A stretch of DNA of 64,000 nucleotides from Chitinophagaceae bacterium (GTDB lineage: Bacteria; Bacteroidota; Bacteroidia; Chitinophagales; UBA10324), in assembly GCA_016704325.1 (NCBI GenBank), contig JADJAG010000001.1, positions 513,636 to 577,635 of the forward strand, written 5' to 3'. Made by a program: the position numbers and the translations under genes. The notes beneath the pieces are model-generated. The model did not search any database. It saw nothing but the letters and a program-made list of their open reading frames with translations, and had not been told where the DNA came from. This document shows positions 17,375 through 27,682 of the stretch, one piece after another; within the stretch, counting starts at the first letter, position 1; the number at the start of each line of letters is the position of its first letter.

Positions 17375-18481
17375 ATGCGTACTTGTGGCTGTGCAATTAT
17401 TCTGCTTATCGCACTTGCCTTAAATAGGTACCATGCATCTGCGCAAGAGTATGCTGTTTACCTTATTGGCGATGCCGGAAAAGATACAATCAGTGGACCG
17501 GCGTTGCAGATGCTGGACAATCTATTGACCCGGGAAGGTAAAAATGCTTCAGTAATTTTTCTTGGCGACAATGTGTATCCGCGGGGACTTGAAAAACCCG
17601 GTTCACACAATAGAAAAATCACAGAGAAAAAAATACTATCTCAACTGCAGGTGGCGGATAGTTTCACCGGAAAGTTTTTTATGATACCCGGAAATCATGA
17701 CTGGAGGAAATCAGGCTGGAAAGGCCTGCAGCAACTTTCATATGAAGAGGAATTTATAAATGCTTACTTCTCCAAAAAGGAAACAACGATAGCAAATCCG
17801 TCCACTTGTTTCTTGCCATCAAATGGTTTACCGGGTCCGTCAAGTATCCAGCTTGATAGCGCTGCAAAGTTACGTTTGATCATATACGATCCGCAATGGT
17901 GGCTTCATCAACAATCTTTTCACAAAGTTGGCAGTATCCCTAATCATAGCAAGCAGGAGATGCAATCGCAATTCTTTAAGCAGCTCAATAAGGAGTTACA
18001 ATCCGCCGAAAGTAATTCAGAGACGGTGATCATTGCCGGACATCATCCATTAATGACTGCCGGTGAACATGCCAGGTTGAGTCAACCCCTGCATTTTATC
18101 ACCACCTATGTGCCGCCATTTCAAGTGTTTCGGCTTTTTGGATTAAACAGGCTTTTCAGGCAGGATCTGCAAAGCAATGCATATAGAAAACTGGCCGATA
18201 GTATGTTGGCTGTCATTCAACAAAGACAAGCATTGATTTATGCTGCCGGGCATGAACATAACCTCCAGTATTCCATAGACAAAATGAACAATGTTTTTAT
18301 CGTGAGCGGTGCAGGCAGCAGCACCACTCCTTTCGATCCTAAAGCAAGTTATCGTCCGGATTGGAAGGATGACCGGAGCACAGGATTCTTCAAACTTATT
18401 TTTAATGCAACAGGTTTGAAGTCAATCTATGTCTTTACCTTAAACAACCCTGAAGGCATCTCTTTGCTGAAAGATAATTAG
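17375..18481 (+). CDS. Secreted metallophosphoesterase
   Basis: This 368-aa calcineurin-like phosphoesterase has all metal-binding motifs in order: IGDAGKD, LGDNVYPRG, PGNHDW, AGHHP and AGHEHN. A short N-terminal hydrophobic segment (CGCAIILLIALALNRYHASAQ) suggests export or a lipoprotein-like signal. The substrate is unknown; the family hydrolyses phosphomono- or diesters. It is divergent from the HD-PycTM/sixA operon, so three phosphate-ester hydrolases sit side by side. Start at 17375 is the ATG that gives the signal segment. Confidence 0.88.
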   Translation: MRTCGCAIILLIALALNRYHASAQEYAVYLIGDAGKDTISGPALQMLDNLLTREGKNASVIFLGDNVYPRGLEKPGSHNRKITEKKILSQLQVADSFTGKFFMIPGNHDWRKSGWKGLQQLSYEEEFINAYFSKKETTIANPSTCFLPSNGLPGPSSIQLDSAAKLRLIIYDPQWWLHQQSFHKVGSIPNHSKQEMQSQFFKQLNKELQSAESNSETVIIAGHHPLMTAGEHARLSQPLHFITTYVPPFQVFRLFGLNRLFRQDLQSNAYRKLADSMLAVIQQRQALIYAAGHEHNLQYSIDKMNNVFIVSGAGSSTTPFDPKASYRPDWKDDRSTGFFKLIFNATGLKSIYVFTLNNPEGISLLKDN

Positions 18482-18512
18482 CTGATAAAATGTTCAGCAT
18501 ATCGTGTTCAGA

Positions 18513-20606
18513 TCACTCTATGGTAATCTTCCCGGTTTGTTTCCAATTATTTGAGCTGGCCTCTACAAAATAAATTCCTCTTGGCCATTCCTGCACATTC
18601 ATAGCGAACGTATGATCACCGCTTTCCAGATTAAGCGTCTTTGCAGATTGTTCCTGTCCGAGTACATTAAAAAACCGCACAGTCAGTGTCCCGGCTTTTA
18701 CCATATCCACTTCAATGTTTACCTGATCAGTTGCAGGGTTTGGAAAGACTGCAATTGCAAGAGTTTCGGGATCTACAGACAGTTTCTGAGGCAATGTGGT
18801 AAACTTCTTGTTTTTTGTAAACTCTGAAGATGGTGGATTAGGATCACTGCAAAGCGACCTGACCTTCCAATTATAGCTGGTGTTAGCTGCCAGTCCGCTG
18901 ATGTTAACTGATTTTTGATTGGAACTCAGGGTAGTCCATTGACCTGTTCCCACTGCTTTGTACCTGATCTCATAAGAATCAGCGTTCGTGGCTTCCTGCC
19001 ATTTCAACTTTGCAGAATTAGTTGTGACATTTAAAGCCTGCATTCCAGATGCTGATGGTCGGGCACAAGGCGTCCAGACAAATCTGTTGGCCCTGTAAAT
19101 TGCATCATTGAACTCCGGATCCAGACGCATCTCCCAAACAACGGTGCCATCCGGAGTAACTTCTGTAAGACTGGGAAATACCGTGCTATAAACAAGTCCC
19201 CAGCAAATAAATGTATTTCCATTGGGCAATCGTTGCATACTTCCCATGGCAGCGCTGCTACCGGTGAGGTTGCGCTCATACTTCCAGACCAGTGTTGCAG
19301 TCTTGTTTACTTCATCCAATACATACTCCTTTGCTGCACTTTTGGGAGGAAAATGATAATTACCATTATCAAATAAAGTAAGATGACCATCTGATGTTCT
19401 TCTGGCATCGTGTTGATAGGAAAACTTGAGGGGATCGTTTATGAATGTGAACTGATTGTGAAATCCTCCAAGCCTCCAGATAACTTCACCGGTAACAAAA
19501 CTAATCTTGGTCACTTCATCCATGTGCCTGCATGATAAAAGAAAACTTGTACCATCGGCTTCCAGGTGAATAGAATTAGCATGCACATAATCAATATCAT
19601 TGGTGGTGTATGGAATATGTGTAGCATCGGTAATCTCAAAATGATCCCAGCTTCGCCATTGAAATACTACATTCCTGTTTGCATCCAGCTCTTGCACAAC
19701 AGCACCGGTAACTACTGCATTAGGACTGTAATTGGGATTATAGACCGTCATATCCACAATTTGCGGGTCATACGATAAAAGATACGAATGCCCGTTTGGC
19801 ATGATAAGGAATTCATGCACATCAGCAACATAGCCGTTACCACAATAGAATTTATCAATCAGTTTATAATTGGAGTCCAGCATTTCATGACGGTTCAGGT
19901 TTGAATTAAACAACGTCAGGTATCCATTATGATTAATTGTGAATCCTGTTCCTTTTGTCTGTTCGAACTTACCATAAACAGAATCACCATCACTTTCCAT
20001 AATGCAATAATGCGCTGTTGGTTCATAAGCAAAATCGAAATTGTGAAAAAAAACATCTCCTGGTGCCGGGTTATTATTGGCCCAAATAGTCAACGGCGGC
20101 AAACCACCAGTCCAATCCGACAGGTCACGGGTATCGCTGTTTTCCACATTGGTAGCAGAGCCAAACTCTTCCTCAAATATTCTTCTTCGTGAATCACTTA
20201 TACGTTGCTGCAACTCCTCCGAAAATAAAGGCGCTGTTCGAAACACGAAGGTGGTTCCATTAATTTTTTTTCCGTTAACAGTACGAAGTCCGTCCGTTAC
20301 GGTTACGGTTACTTCTTCATCATGACTAAATGCAACAACCGGCTGCAATAAGATGGTTTTACCGTCATCAGCAAGCATCAGACTAACTTCATGATGGCCA
20401 CTCACTGCACCTGAAACAGTAAAGTATTCAGGCTTAATCGTGGATGTAGCTACCAGGTTTCCGTTCCTAAGAATAATGTTGGTTTCAGGATGATGCAAAA
20501 CGGAACCAGGTACCGGCGAGATATATTGAAATTGCGCTGAAGCAGATTTTAGAAATAAATTTATTACAATTAAAAACAAAACTGTTTGTATGACTTTAAT
20601 TTGCAT
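18513..20606 (-). CDS. Secreted arylsulfotransferase (ASST)-family protein with FnIII and T9SS tail
   Basis: This 697-aa protein has a signal peptide (to SASAQF) and an N-terminal Ig-like region (about 25-130). A beta-propeller of the arylsulfotransferase family follows (about 170-520), recognisable from VHANSIHLEADGTSFLLS with a tG-x-x-x-W-x-L-GG motif (TGEVIWRLGG). After that comes a fibronectin III domain (about 525-615) and a type A T9SS domain (VFPNPATDQVNIEVDM to the end). Real ASSTs transfer sulfate between phenols using a catalytic His. Whether this one is active is unknown. It is convergent with the metallophosphoesterase. Confidence 0.85.
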   Translation of the reverse strand: MQIKVIQTVLFLIVINLFLKSASAQFQYISPVPGSVLHHPETNIILRNGNLVATSTIKPEYFTVSGAVSGHHEVSLMLADDGKTILLQPVVAFSHDEEVTVTVTDGLRTVNGKKINGTTFVFRTAPLFSEELQQRISDSRRRIFEEEFGSATNVENSDTRDLSDWTGGLPPLTIWANNNPAPGDVFFHNFDFAYEPTAHYCIMESDGDSVYGKFEQTKGTGFTINHNGYLTLFNSNLNRHEMLDSNYKLIDKFYCGNGYVADVHEFLIMPNGHSYLLSYDPQIVDMTVYNPNYSPNAVVTGAVVQELDANRNVVFQWRSWDHFEITDATHIPYTTNDIDYVHANSIHLEADGTSFLLSCRHMDEVTKISFVTGEVIWRLGGFHNQFTFINDPLKFSYQHDARRTSDGHLTLFDNGNYHFPPKSAAKEYVLDEVNKTATLVWKYERNLTGSSAAMGSMQRLPNGNTFICWGLVYSTVFPSLTEVTPDGTVVWEMRLDPEFNDAIYRANRFVWTPCARPSASGMQALNVTTNSAKLKWQEATNADSYEIRYKAVGTGQWTTLSSNQKSVNISGLAANTSYNWKVRSLCSDPNPPSSEFTKNKKFTTLPQKLSVDPETLAIAVFPNPATDQVNIEVDMVKAGTLTVRFFNVLGQEQSAKTLNLESGDHTFAMNVQEWPRGIYFVEASSNNWKQTGKITIE

Positions 20607-20859
20607 GGTACTTATTTTTTTCAGTTGCCAAAGTTAGTCGATGACTATCTAAAGAACCAATTTTCTTTCAACAGCTAATGGAAAAGGTGTCCTCAATCTG
20701 CTTAGTTATATTCACATTAAATTGTAAAAATTGTTAAAGCTCTTGTTTACGATACTGGTGTGGATAAACAGTAACCTTCATATGTATTACTTTTAACTTC
20801 AGGTAAAGAGAATCTGCAATCGATAATTGTCTTATTTTGAGGCACCAATTCCCTATATA

Positions 20860-23800
20860 ATGTTTCGTCGTTACCTGATTGCTGCCATATTGCTTTTGAT
20901 AACGGCAGCTGCTATGGCGCAAACCTACCTTCCTGTCACCATAACCGGTTATAACAGTGACCTGTTTGCAGAGACAGCCCCCAATTCGTTATCGACCACT
21001 TCCATGTCAACAGACCTTACCAATCATGTGATGTATACAGCCGGTTTTGCAGCCGGTGCAGGAATTGCTGCAGGCGTTGTAAACAACGGAACCATAGTAA
21101 GTGGCACCCGAACCTACCAAATAGCACCTTATAATGAAATGAATGCAGTTTATGTTGATGTTGGAGCCACACAAAGCATTACTTTGTTTGCTACAGGAAC
21201 CTATTCAAAGATCAGTCTAATGGGATTTTCTGCAGAGGGAAATAGTTCGCTGAATATCAAATTGAACTTTACAGATGGCAGCACCACCAGCTATGGTAAC
21301 CACACCCTCTCTGATTGGTTCAATGGTGCCAATGCTGTCTATTGTTGTTTCAGCCGTTGCATTCGCACCGCCGCAGCACCATACAACATTGACGGATTGC
21401 CTTCCAATCCACGCTTCTATCCCATTGATATTTCCCTCTCTTGTAATGATCAGAAAAAAAACCTGCAGACCATCATCATTCAAAACATGAGTGGCACAAC
21501 CGGCTTTACCAATGCATTTGTGCTTGCTGTTTCAGGGGTGTCCTATTCGCAATCTGTTTTTTCTTTTGCAAATAATGTTACGTGCCCCGGCGGAAATAAT
21601 GGAAGCATTAACCTCTTTGTTGCAGGAACAGCAGCCCCATTTACCTATTCCTGGAATACATTTCCTGTTCAAACAACTGCCAATGCAACCAATCTTTCTG
21701 CAGGTACCTACATCTGCAAGATTACGGATGTAAATGGCTGTATTAGCTATGACACAGTCACTGTCGCAGAGTTACCACCTCTTACAATTACCACTCAAGC
21801 GAACCCATCCATTATTTGTTCAGGTGATACAGCACATCTTAGTGTTACCGGTCTTTCATCATTCACCTGGCAACCCGGTGGGCAAACAACATCACCGGCT
21901 ACCGTAGTCCCAGGTAGTACAACCACTTATACCTTAACTGGCACTGATGGATTGGGTTGTATCCGCACAGACAGCGTGAGCATTATTGTAAACGCGCTTC
22001 CGCTGATTACCATACTGCCAAATCCGGTTTCAATTTGTGAGGGCGATTCCACAGTGCTGTTGGCTTCCGGAGCGATCAACTATAGTTGGTCTCCATCCAC
22101 AGGATTGAGTAATCCGAATTTGGATGCGCCCTCGGCCTCACCGTCTGCAACTACTGTTTATACTGTTACCGGGACAGATTTTAATAACTGCAGTAATTCT
22201 GCTACCGTTGAAGTGACCGTAAAGCCTGATCCTGTCATTCTGGTTTCAGCCAATCCTTCATCTATCTGCGAAGGAGATGGCGCTTTACTTTCGGCTTCAG
22301 GATTATCGACTTTCCTTTGGAACCCCGGAGGTCAAACAGCGCCATCTATCCTGGTTACACCTGCAGTAACCACTACGTATACTGTTGCGGGCAATGCAGC
22401 AAATGGTTGCAGCGGTCAGATGCAAGTCACCGTTACCGTAAATGCCCTGCCGCAGATTAATGCCCTGCCGGTTGCTATCTCCATTTGCAGTGGTGATACT
22501 GTGCAACTAACTGCTGAAGGCGGAATAAGTTATAGTTGGTCGCCTGTAGCAGGTTTGAATGATCCCGGAATTGCAACCCCTGAAGCTAGCCCGCTTATCT
22601 CTACAACTTATACTGTTACCGGTCTGAATGTAGCTGGTTGCAGTGCAGCTGCCACTTCGCTGATTACAGTCCATCCGCCGGTAACTTCCAGTGCAGCAGC
22701 TGACCCACCTGTCATTTGTTTAGGAGAAAGTACACAACTGTCAGTAACCGGACTGGCAACATTTAATTGGCTGCCTGGCGGGCAGACCATTTCACCTGTT
22801 ACCGTGACGCCTATAACCAGCACTGTGTATACTGTTACCGGCACTGATAATAATGGTTGTGACGCTACTGGAACTGTTGTGGTAACTGTTGAACCTTTGC
22901 CCCAGGTGATTGCTTCCACTTTTGATACGCTAATATGCAACGGTAGTAATGCTTTATTGACAGCAACTGGCAATGCTACGCAATACATTTGGTCGCCCGG
23001 CCCGTATTCCGGCAACATTATCACTGTAGCTCCTGCTGACAGCACACAATTTATATTAACAGGTATACTTGGTAATTGCATTGCAACAGATACTTTGCAA
23101 GTAAATGTTATCCCAGCGCCGGTTGTTTCATTTCTTCCTTCCATAAAAGAAGGATGCGATCCGTTGTATGTTTCATTCACCGACCTCAGCCAGGATGGAT
23201 CGACCTGGGAATGGACCTTTGGTGATGGCGGAAGCGCTACTGAAATGAATCCTGATCACTTGTTTCATGAAGGTATCTGGAGCATTACCGTAACGGTAAG
23301 CAATTCCTTCGGATGCAGTACCATACTGAAATTAACTGATCTGATTACCGTATATGCTGCACCCATTGCAGAGTTTACGGTAGATCCACCATTGCAATTA
23401 CCGATAGAACTGACTGATGCAACTTTTTACTTCAGCAATCAGAGTACCGGCGCTGTCAGTTTTGTTTGGGACTTTGACGACAACACTTTAAGCACTGAAG
23501 TAAATCCTATTCATACTTACAAATCCGCGGGATTGTATACAGTAACACTGGCTGCAACCGGACCCGGAGGATGCAGCGATACGGTTTCAAAGGCCTTCCT
23601 GGAGGTAGTTCCTGCCAACACCGGCTTCATACCGAATGCTTTTACTCCTAACGGTGATGGGTTAAACGATGTATTTATTCCGGCCAATAGCAACCTGCAA
23701 TCACTCGACCTTAAAATTTTTAATCGCTGGGGTAAGATAGTCTTTCAAAGTGAAGGGGCACTTTTGGGATGGGACGGCACATCGGGAGGTCTTCAGTCAG

Positions 23801-23889
23801 AAGCCGGTGTATATGTTTATTTGATGACCCTGCAATTTGAAAATGGAATCACTGAAGTACATAAAGGTAACCTGACGCTAATCAGGTAG
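20860..23889 (+). CDS. Large secreted multi-Ig/PKD protein, T9SS type B (gliding motility-associated C-terminal domain)
   Basis: This 1009-aa protein has a signal peptide (MFRRYLIAAILLLITAAAMAQ), an N-terminal domain of about 210 residues, and a SprB-like repeat (CPGGNNGSINLFVAGT) near 237. Six Ig-like modules of about 65-75 residues follow (about 318-750), each opening with ICxGD/ICxGE. Two PKD domains come next (EWTFGDGGS; FVWDFDDNT), then the type B sorting domain (IPNAFTPNGDGLNDVF, FNRWGKIVFQS). Such proteins are surface adhesins or structural proteins exported by T9SS. The start at 20860 gives the signal peptide directly. Confidence 0.88.
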   Translation: MFRRYLIAAILLLITAAAMAQTYLPVTITGYNSDLFAETAPNSLSTTSMSTDLTNHVMYTAGFAAGAGIAAGVVNNGTIVSGTRTYQIAPYNEMNAVYVDVGATQSITLFATGTYSKISLMGFSAEGNSSLNIKLNFTDGSTTSYGNHTLSDWFNGANAVYCCFSRCIRTAAAPYNIDGLPSNPRFYPIDISLSCNDQKKNLQTIIIQNMSGTTGFTNAFVLAVSGVSYSQSVFSFANNVTCPGGNNGSINLFVAGTAAPFTYSWNTFPVQTTANATNLSAGTYICKITDVNGCISYDTVTVAELPPLTITTQANPSIICSGDTAHLSVTGLSSFTWQPGGQTTSPATVVPGSTTTYTLTGTDGLGCIRTDSVSIIVNALPLITILPNPVSICEGDSTVLLASGAINYSWSPSTGLSNPNLDAPSASPSATTVYTVTGTDFNNCSNSATVEVTVKPDPVILVSANPSSICEGDGALLSASGLSTFLWNPGGQTAPSILVTPAVTTTYTVAGNAANGCSGQMQVTVTVNALPQINALPVAISICSGDTVQLTAEGGISYSWSPVAGLNDPGIATPEASPLISTTYTVTGLNVAGCSAAATSLITVHPPVTSSAAADPPVICLGESTQLSVTGLATFNWLPGGQTISPVTVTPITSTVYTVTGTDNNGCDATGTVVVTVEPLPQVIASTFDTLICNGSNALLTATGNATQYIWSPGPYSGNIITVAPADSTQFILTGILGNCIATDTLQVNVIPAPVVSFLPSIKEGCDPLYVSFTDLSQDGSTWEWTFGDGGSATEMNPDHLFHEGIWSITVTVSNSFGCSTILKLTDLITVYAAPIAEFTVDPPLQLPIELTDATFYFSNQSTGAVSFVWDFDDNTLSTEVNPIHTYKSAGLYTVTLAATGPGGCSDTVSKAFLEVVPANTGFIPNAFTPNGDGLNDVFIPANSNLQSLDLKIFNRWGKIVFQSEGALLGWDGTSGGLQSEAGVYVYLMTLQFENGITEVHKGNLTLIR

Positions 23890-23937
23890 TTTCGAAATAG
23901 GGTATTGTTTCCTTGATTTCTTCCTGTTTGCATAGCC

Positions 23938-23960
23938 GGTCATTTCATAAAAAAATGACC
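23938..23960. terminator. Hairpin between convergent genes, possible bidirectional terminator
   Basis: GGTCATTT and AAATGACC form an 8-bp perfect stem with a short A-rich loop, 49 bp after one stop codon and just before the other (23963). A clear U-tract is missing, so strength is uncertain. Confidence 0.4.
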
Positions 23961-23962
23961 AT

Positions 23963-25273
23963 TCATTCAACCATTAATAACCGCTCAGCTACTCTTCTTC
24001 CGCTCACCAGTGCAGCTTCCACAGTGCCAATGTAAGGACCATCATAACAATGCTCACCGGCAAAGAAGAGGGTCTCTTTTACCGGTTCATTCAATACGCT
24101 AAGGCGCTGCCTGCTGCCAGGTGTAGCATAAGAATATGCACCAAGTGCATAAGGATCGTCATTCCAGTTCAGTACTTTGTAAGAGCGGACTTTTTCTCGC
24201 AAAGAATCTTCGGATTCCTGAAACAATAAAGCGAGTGAGGCAATCGCCTCCTCAAATATCAGGGCACCATCAATCGCATTCCATTTTATTGCTGAAGGAC
24301 CTGCCAACCAACCGGTAAGCAGATTTGGTGTCGAAGGATACTGTGTCCACCAGGTAGGGATCGGTGCATCAGAAAGAAGGAATCCAAGTTGCTTCATTTC
24401 TGAATAGCCTGGTTTCTGTATTTGCAGGTTCCAAAACGACAACTCGAAATCGATTATCACCTTAACTACTGAACCAAAGCCAAGTCCTTCTATTGCTTTA
24501 ATCTGCGCAGGAATAGCTGGGAAAAATGAAATAGTACTTTTCTGTTTCTGCTGTTGCAAAACACCTAACGGCACAGCGACAATTGCCTGCGCACCGTGCC
24601 ATTGTGAGCCATTCTTACAGATGACACTTACCTTTTTTTCATTCCAATGAATCTCTTTCACCACCTGTTCAAAGTGAATCACGGCTCCGGCCTTACTGCA
24701 ATTATCCAAGAGGAATTCCATCAACTTACCATAACCTCCTTGCACCCGGAAGTTTGTTCCATTCTCTTCATTTAACCACTCATCACGCAGTGCAAAAGTG
24801 CTTGCCCGTTCCATGTCTGCAGCATCATAGCCTTCCGCATAACCTTGAATTAACTTTATGCATTCCTGCTCCTTTTCCATCTCGAAATTATTGCGAATAA
24901 AATCAGCAAGTGTCGTATCGAATTTCAACCTTCGAAGTCGTTCTTCAATCAATTGCCATTGTGCACCAAAATGATCCATAGAAAGCAGTTTACCGCCTTG
25001 CATTTGCAAAGTATTTCCACCAACCGATTCTAACGTAAGCCCTGCTTTCTTTGCTAATGACAATGTTTCCGGCAAGGAGCCATGTACAAATTCAGCACCA
25101 CACTCCCATGGCCACGACGGTAATTCACCCGGCACAGTATAAATACGCCCGCCAATTCTGTTTCGGGCTTCCAGTATGATTACTTCCTTCCCAGCATTGG
25201 TGAGCAGGCTGGCTGCCATTAATCCGCTCGCACCTGCTCCGATAATAATAATTGCTTGTGAAGAATTATTCAT
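23963..25273 (-). CDS. FAD-dependent amine oxidase (flavin monoamine oxidase family)
   Basis: This 436-aa flavoprotein starts with the Rossmann motif IIIGAGASGLMAASLL and the ADP-binding Glu/Arg-Gly-Gly stretch LEARNRIGGRIYT. It ends with the typical FAD-binding FAGEHCYDGPYIGTVEAALVSG. The central region AIVAVPLGVLQ is also characteristic. Members oxidise amines or polyamines to aldehydes, releasing ammonia and H2O2. The substrate is not deducible. There is no signal peptide. The gene is monocistronic. Confidence 0.9.
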   Translation of the reverse strand: MNNSSQAIIIIGAGASGLMAASLLTNAGKEVIILEARNRIGGRIYTVPGELPSWPWECGAEFVHGSLPETLSLAKKAGLTLESVGGNTLQMQGGKLLSMDHFGAQWQLIEERLRRLKFDTTLADFIRNNFEMEKEQECIKLIQGYAEGYDAADMERASTFALRDEWLNEENGTNFRVQGGYGKLMEFLLDNCSKAGAVIHFEQVVKEIHWNEKKVSVICKNGSQWHGAQAIVAVPLGVLQQQKQKSTISFFPAIPAQIKAIEGLGFGSVVKVIIDFELSFWNLQIQKPGYSEMKQLGFLLSDAPIPTWWTQYPSTPNLLTGWLAGPSAIKWNAIDGALIFEEAIASLALLFQESEDSLREKVRSYKVLNWNDDPYALGAYSYATPGSRQRLSVLNEPVKETLFFAGEHCYDGPYIGTVEAALVSGRRVAERLLMVE

Positions 25274-25362
25274 TGCTGCAATTTCCAGGTTAAGATGACA
25301 CCAGCATCGGTATCATGAGCGGTTTCAATTGCCCGAATATGGATGGACGGAATTGAAAAAGA

Positions 25363-25545
25363 GTAACTACAAAGCAGAAAAGAAAAACGGCACACGGATG
25401 ACACGGATTTGACTGATAAACACAGATTACAATAGTGTTCATTAAAAGGACCCATAACAAATGATTGAATAAGAATCTGTAAGAATCCGTTTGATCAGTG
25501 TTATCCGTGTTCAATTTCTTAAATATTCATATACTGAGCAATTAC
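25363..25545. repeat. Family 3 inverted repeat element, copy 1 (183 bp)
   Basis: Outer ends are GTAACTAC and, inverted, CTGAGCAATTAC. Inner arms are CACACGGATGACACGGATTT and, inverted, CCGTTTGATCAGTGTTATCC. The order and spacing match the copy at 61719-61930. It fills most of the 317-bp gap between the amine oxidase and the next gene. There is no coding capacity. Confidence 0.6.
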
Positions 25546-25590
25546 AAAAAAGAACCTATCAATGATTATTCAACACTTCTTTGATACTGA

Positions 25591-26337
25591 TTAACGATCC
25601 ACAACCATTCTTTTGGTAATGGTATTACCTGCACTGCTCACTGTATAAAAATAAAGCCCTTCGGCATAATTTGAGACATCAAGCAGTAATGCATTTACAC
25701 CGGGCTTCCCCATCATGGTGCTTTTGAATACCTCATTGCCAATAATGTTTGATATACTTATTTCCATCGGACCATTGTTTATCATATTTACTGACACCTG
25801 CGTAATACTTCCTGCAGGGTTTGGCGAATTCTGACTTATCTCGAACTTCCCTTTTTGAAAGGCAGGTATTCCTATCGTATTGCTGATTTCTATTTCATAA
25901 CCGGAGAATTCTACCGGAAGAAATAAGACCGGCGTAAAATATACTTTTGCAGTAATGATGAGAGGATAGATTCCTTCCGTAGTTGGTGTACCCTGTATTC
26001 TCACACAGCCCACAGAATCTGCCTTAAAGGTACAATTAGACGGATTGCAATTATAGTGGAATGGCACACTGGAAGGAATATTTTCCAATCCGCTAACACC
26101 GGTCAGTTCCACACGGTTTACATTTATACCTGTTGTGATGATGGATGAATCCACTAAAGGCACTTTAAACTGCACAGTAAAATCATAGGGTACATTGGTT
26201 GGACCTGCAGGCATATTGGTAATCGTATCCGGAAAAATACCTGAACCCGGCTGCGTCCACTCCGGGGTACAGGCTTGTGAAAATGCATTGGTGATGGAGA
26301 GCAGGCTAATAATTACAATAAGTATTTCATTCTTCAT
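25591..26337 (-). CDS. Secreted protein with T9SS type A sorting domain
   Basis: This 248-aa protein has a signal peptide (MKNEILIVIISLLSITNAFSQ), a middle beta-rich region of about 140 residues containing two Cys pairs (CNPSNC; GCVRIQG), and a C-terminal T9SS domain (ISQNSPNPAGSITQVSVNM to GLYFYTVSSAGNTITKRMVV). I do not recognise the middle region, which looks Ig-like. It is a likely surface or released protein. It diverges from alkB. Confidence 0.78.
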   Translation of the reverse strand: MKNEILIVIISLLSITNAFSQACTPEWTQPGSGIFPDTITNMPAGPTNVPYDFTVQFKVPLVDSSIITTGINVNRVELTGVSGLENIPSSVPFHYNCNPSNCTFKADSVGCVRIQGTPTTEGIYPLIITAKVYFTPVLFLPVEFSGYEIEISNTIGIPAFQKGKFEISQNSPNPAGSITQVSVNMINNGPMEISISNIIGNEVFKSTMMGKPGVNALLLDVSNYAEGLYFYTVSSAGNTITKRMVVDR

Positions 26338-26457
26338 ACTGGTACGTTTAGCGTAAATATAACTTCAAAAATTGATTCCGGTAACCGGGCTTTTAAATTT
26401 AACGGGATTGCTCAGACCATTGCAGATCATTAACTGATATTGTAGTTTTACCAAGTT

Positions 26458-27543
26458 ATGCATTTGAATTCAGCCAAAATTTCGATTCGTTATTTTTTAA
26501 GCCTTCTGCCGGGCACATTGGTTGTAGCCGGCAATCTTGCCGGTGGGTGGTGGACAATGGCCAATGTTCTATTTACCATGGTATTATTAATCGCATTCGA
26601 GAATTTTTCCCGAGAACAAAAGCAACCACCGGAAATTACAGATGGAACTGTTCCTGATATTATTCTTGCACTACACGTCGTCCTTCATACGGCTTCGGTT
26701 TTCACTTTACTTTATGCCGTACATACCGGCATTCTCACCGGCATTTTCATCTGGATAGCTTCCATATCTACAGGTATCAGCAGTGGCATAGAAGGAATTA
26801 ACAGTGCCCATGAATTGATTCACCGTAAAAAATGGGTTGCCCGTTTGGGTGGAATCTGGAACTTGCTCCTTGTTAACTATGCTCATTTTTACATCGAACA
26901 TATCAGAGGTCATCATCGTTTCATCGGCACAAACCGCGATCCGGCTACTGCGCGTTATGGAGAATCTTTCTATCAATTCTTTTTGCGTACCGTTCCTGCA
27001 CAATTTAAGAGCGCAATGGCACTGGAGGCTGAAAGACTTCGAAAATCAGGAATTAGCATTTTTAGTCCGCATAATATTATGCTTCGTTTGATCCTGATTC
27101 AATTGGCTATTTGCATGATCGTTTTTGTAATCACAGGAGGTATCGGACTTTTCGTTTACCTCAACCAAAGCATCGTAGCCTTTTTCTTGCTTGAATATGT
27201 CAATTACATTGAACACTATGGATTGCAGCGTAATGAAGGAGAGAAAGTAAATGTGACTCACAGCTGGCAGTGCGATCTGCCCATCAGCAGGTTTGCGCTC
27301 ATTGAATTGTCACGCCATTCCGATCATCACCTTACGGCTTCCAGGCCATATTACCAACTCATCAGCCATGAAGAAAGTCCGGTGTTGCCCTCCGGTTACT
27401 TCGGATCTTTTTACTGGGCACTGATTCCGCCGGTATGGTTCAAAAAGGTGAACCCGGTGCTGGATGCTTTTTTAGAAAATAAAAAGATGATAGCAATACA
27501 GCAAAAGAAAACACAGCGCATGGATAAGAACTCCTTTCAATGA
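26458..27543 (+). CDS. alkB: Alkane 1-monooxygenase
   Basis: This 361-aa integral membrane diiron hydroxylase has the histidine boxes of AlkB in order: HELIHRKKW, HIRGHHRFIGTNRDPATA and RHSDHHLTASRPY, plus the AlkB-specific NYIEHYGLQR. There are about six hydrophobic segments. AlkB hydroxylates terminal carbons of medium-chain alkanes using rubredoxin as electron donor. No rubredoxin or reductase gene is adjacent, so partners must be elsewhere. The family also contains fatty-acid hydroxylase-like members, but the NYxEHYGL box favours AlkB. Confidence 0.9.
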   Translation: MHLNSAKISIRYFLSLLPGTLVVAGNLAGGWWTMANVLFTMVLLIAFENFSREQKQPPEITDGTVPDIILALHVVLHTASVFTLLYAVHTGILTGIFIWIASISTGISSGIEGINSAHELIHRKKWVARLGGIWNLLLVNYAHFYIEHIRGHHRFIGTNRDPATARYGESFYQFFLRTVPAQFKSAMALEAERLRKSGISIFSPHNIMLRLILIQLAICMIVFVITGGIGLFVYLNQSIVAFFLLEYVNYIEHYGLQRNEGEKVNVTHSWQCDLPISRFALIELSRHSDHHLTASRPYYQLISHEESPVLPSGYFGSFYWALIPPVWFKKVNPVLDAFLENKKMIAIQQKKTQRMDKNSFQ

Positions 27544-27682
27544 TTAGATAAAAATCAAATGCCTAAAACCTTTTTGTTACGTGTTATGAGTCTGGCATTC
27601 TTGATTTTTCATATCGAAATCGATACATCCATCATGCATTGCCTTATTGCAAAATTCAATCGATAAAAACTTGTCTTGTTCT

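Noticed and set aside
25270..25514. Two minus-strand frames of 61 and 74 codons
   Set aside because: They lie in the family 3 repeat and have no protein-like pattern.
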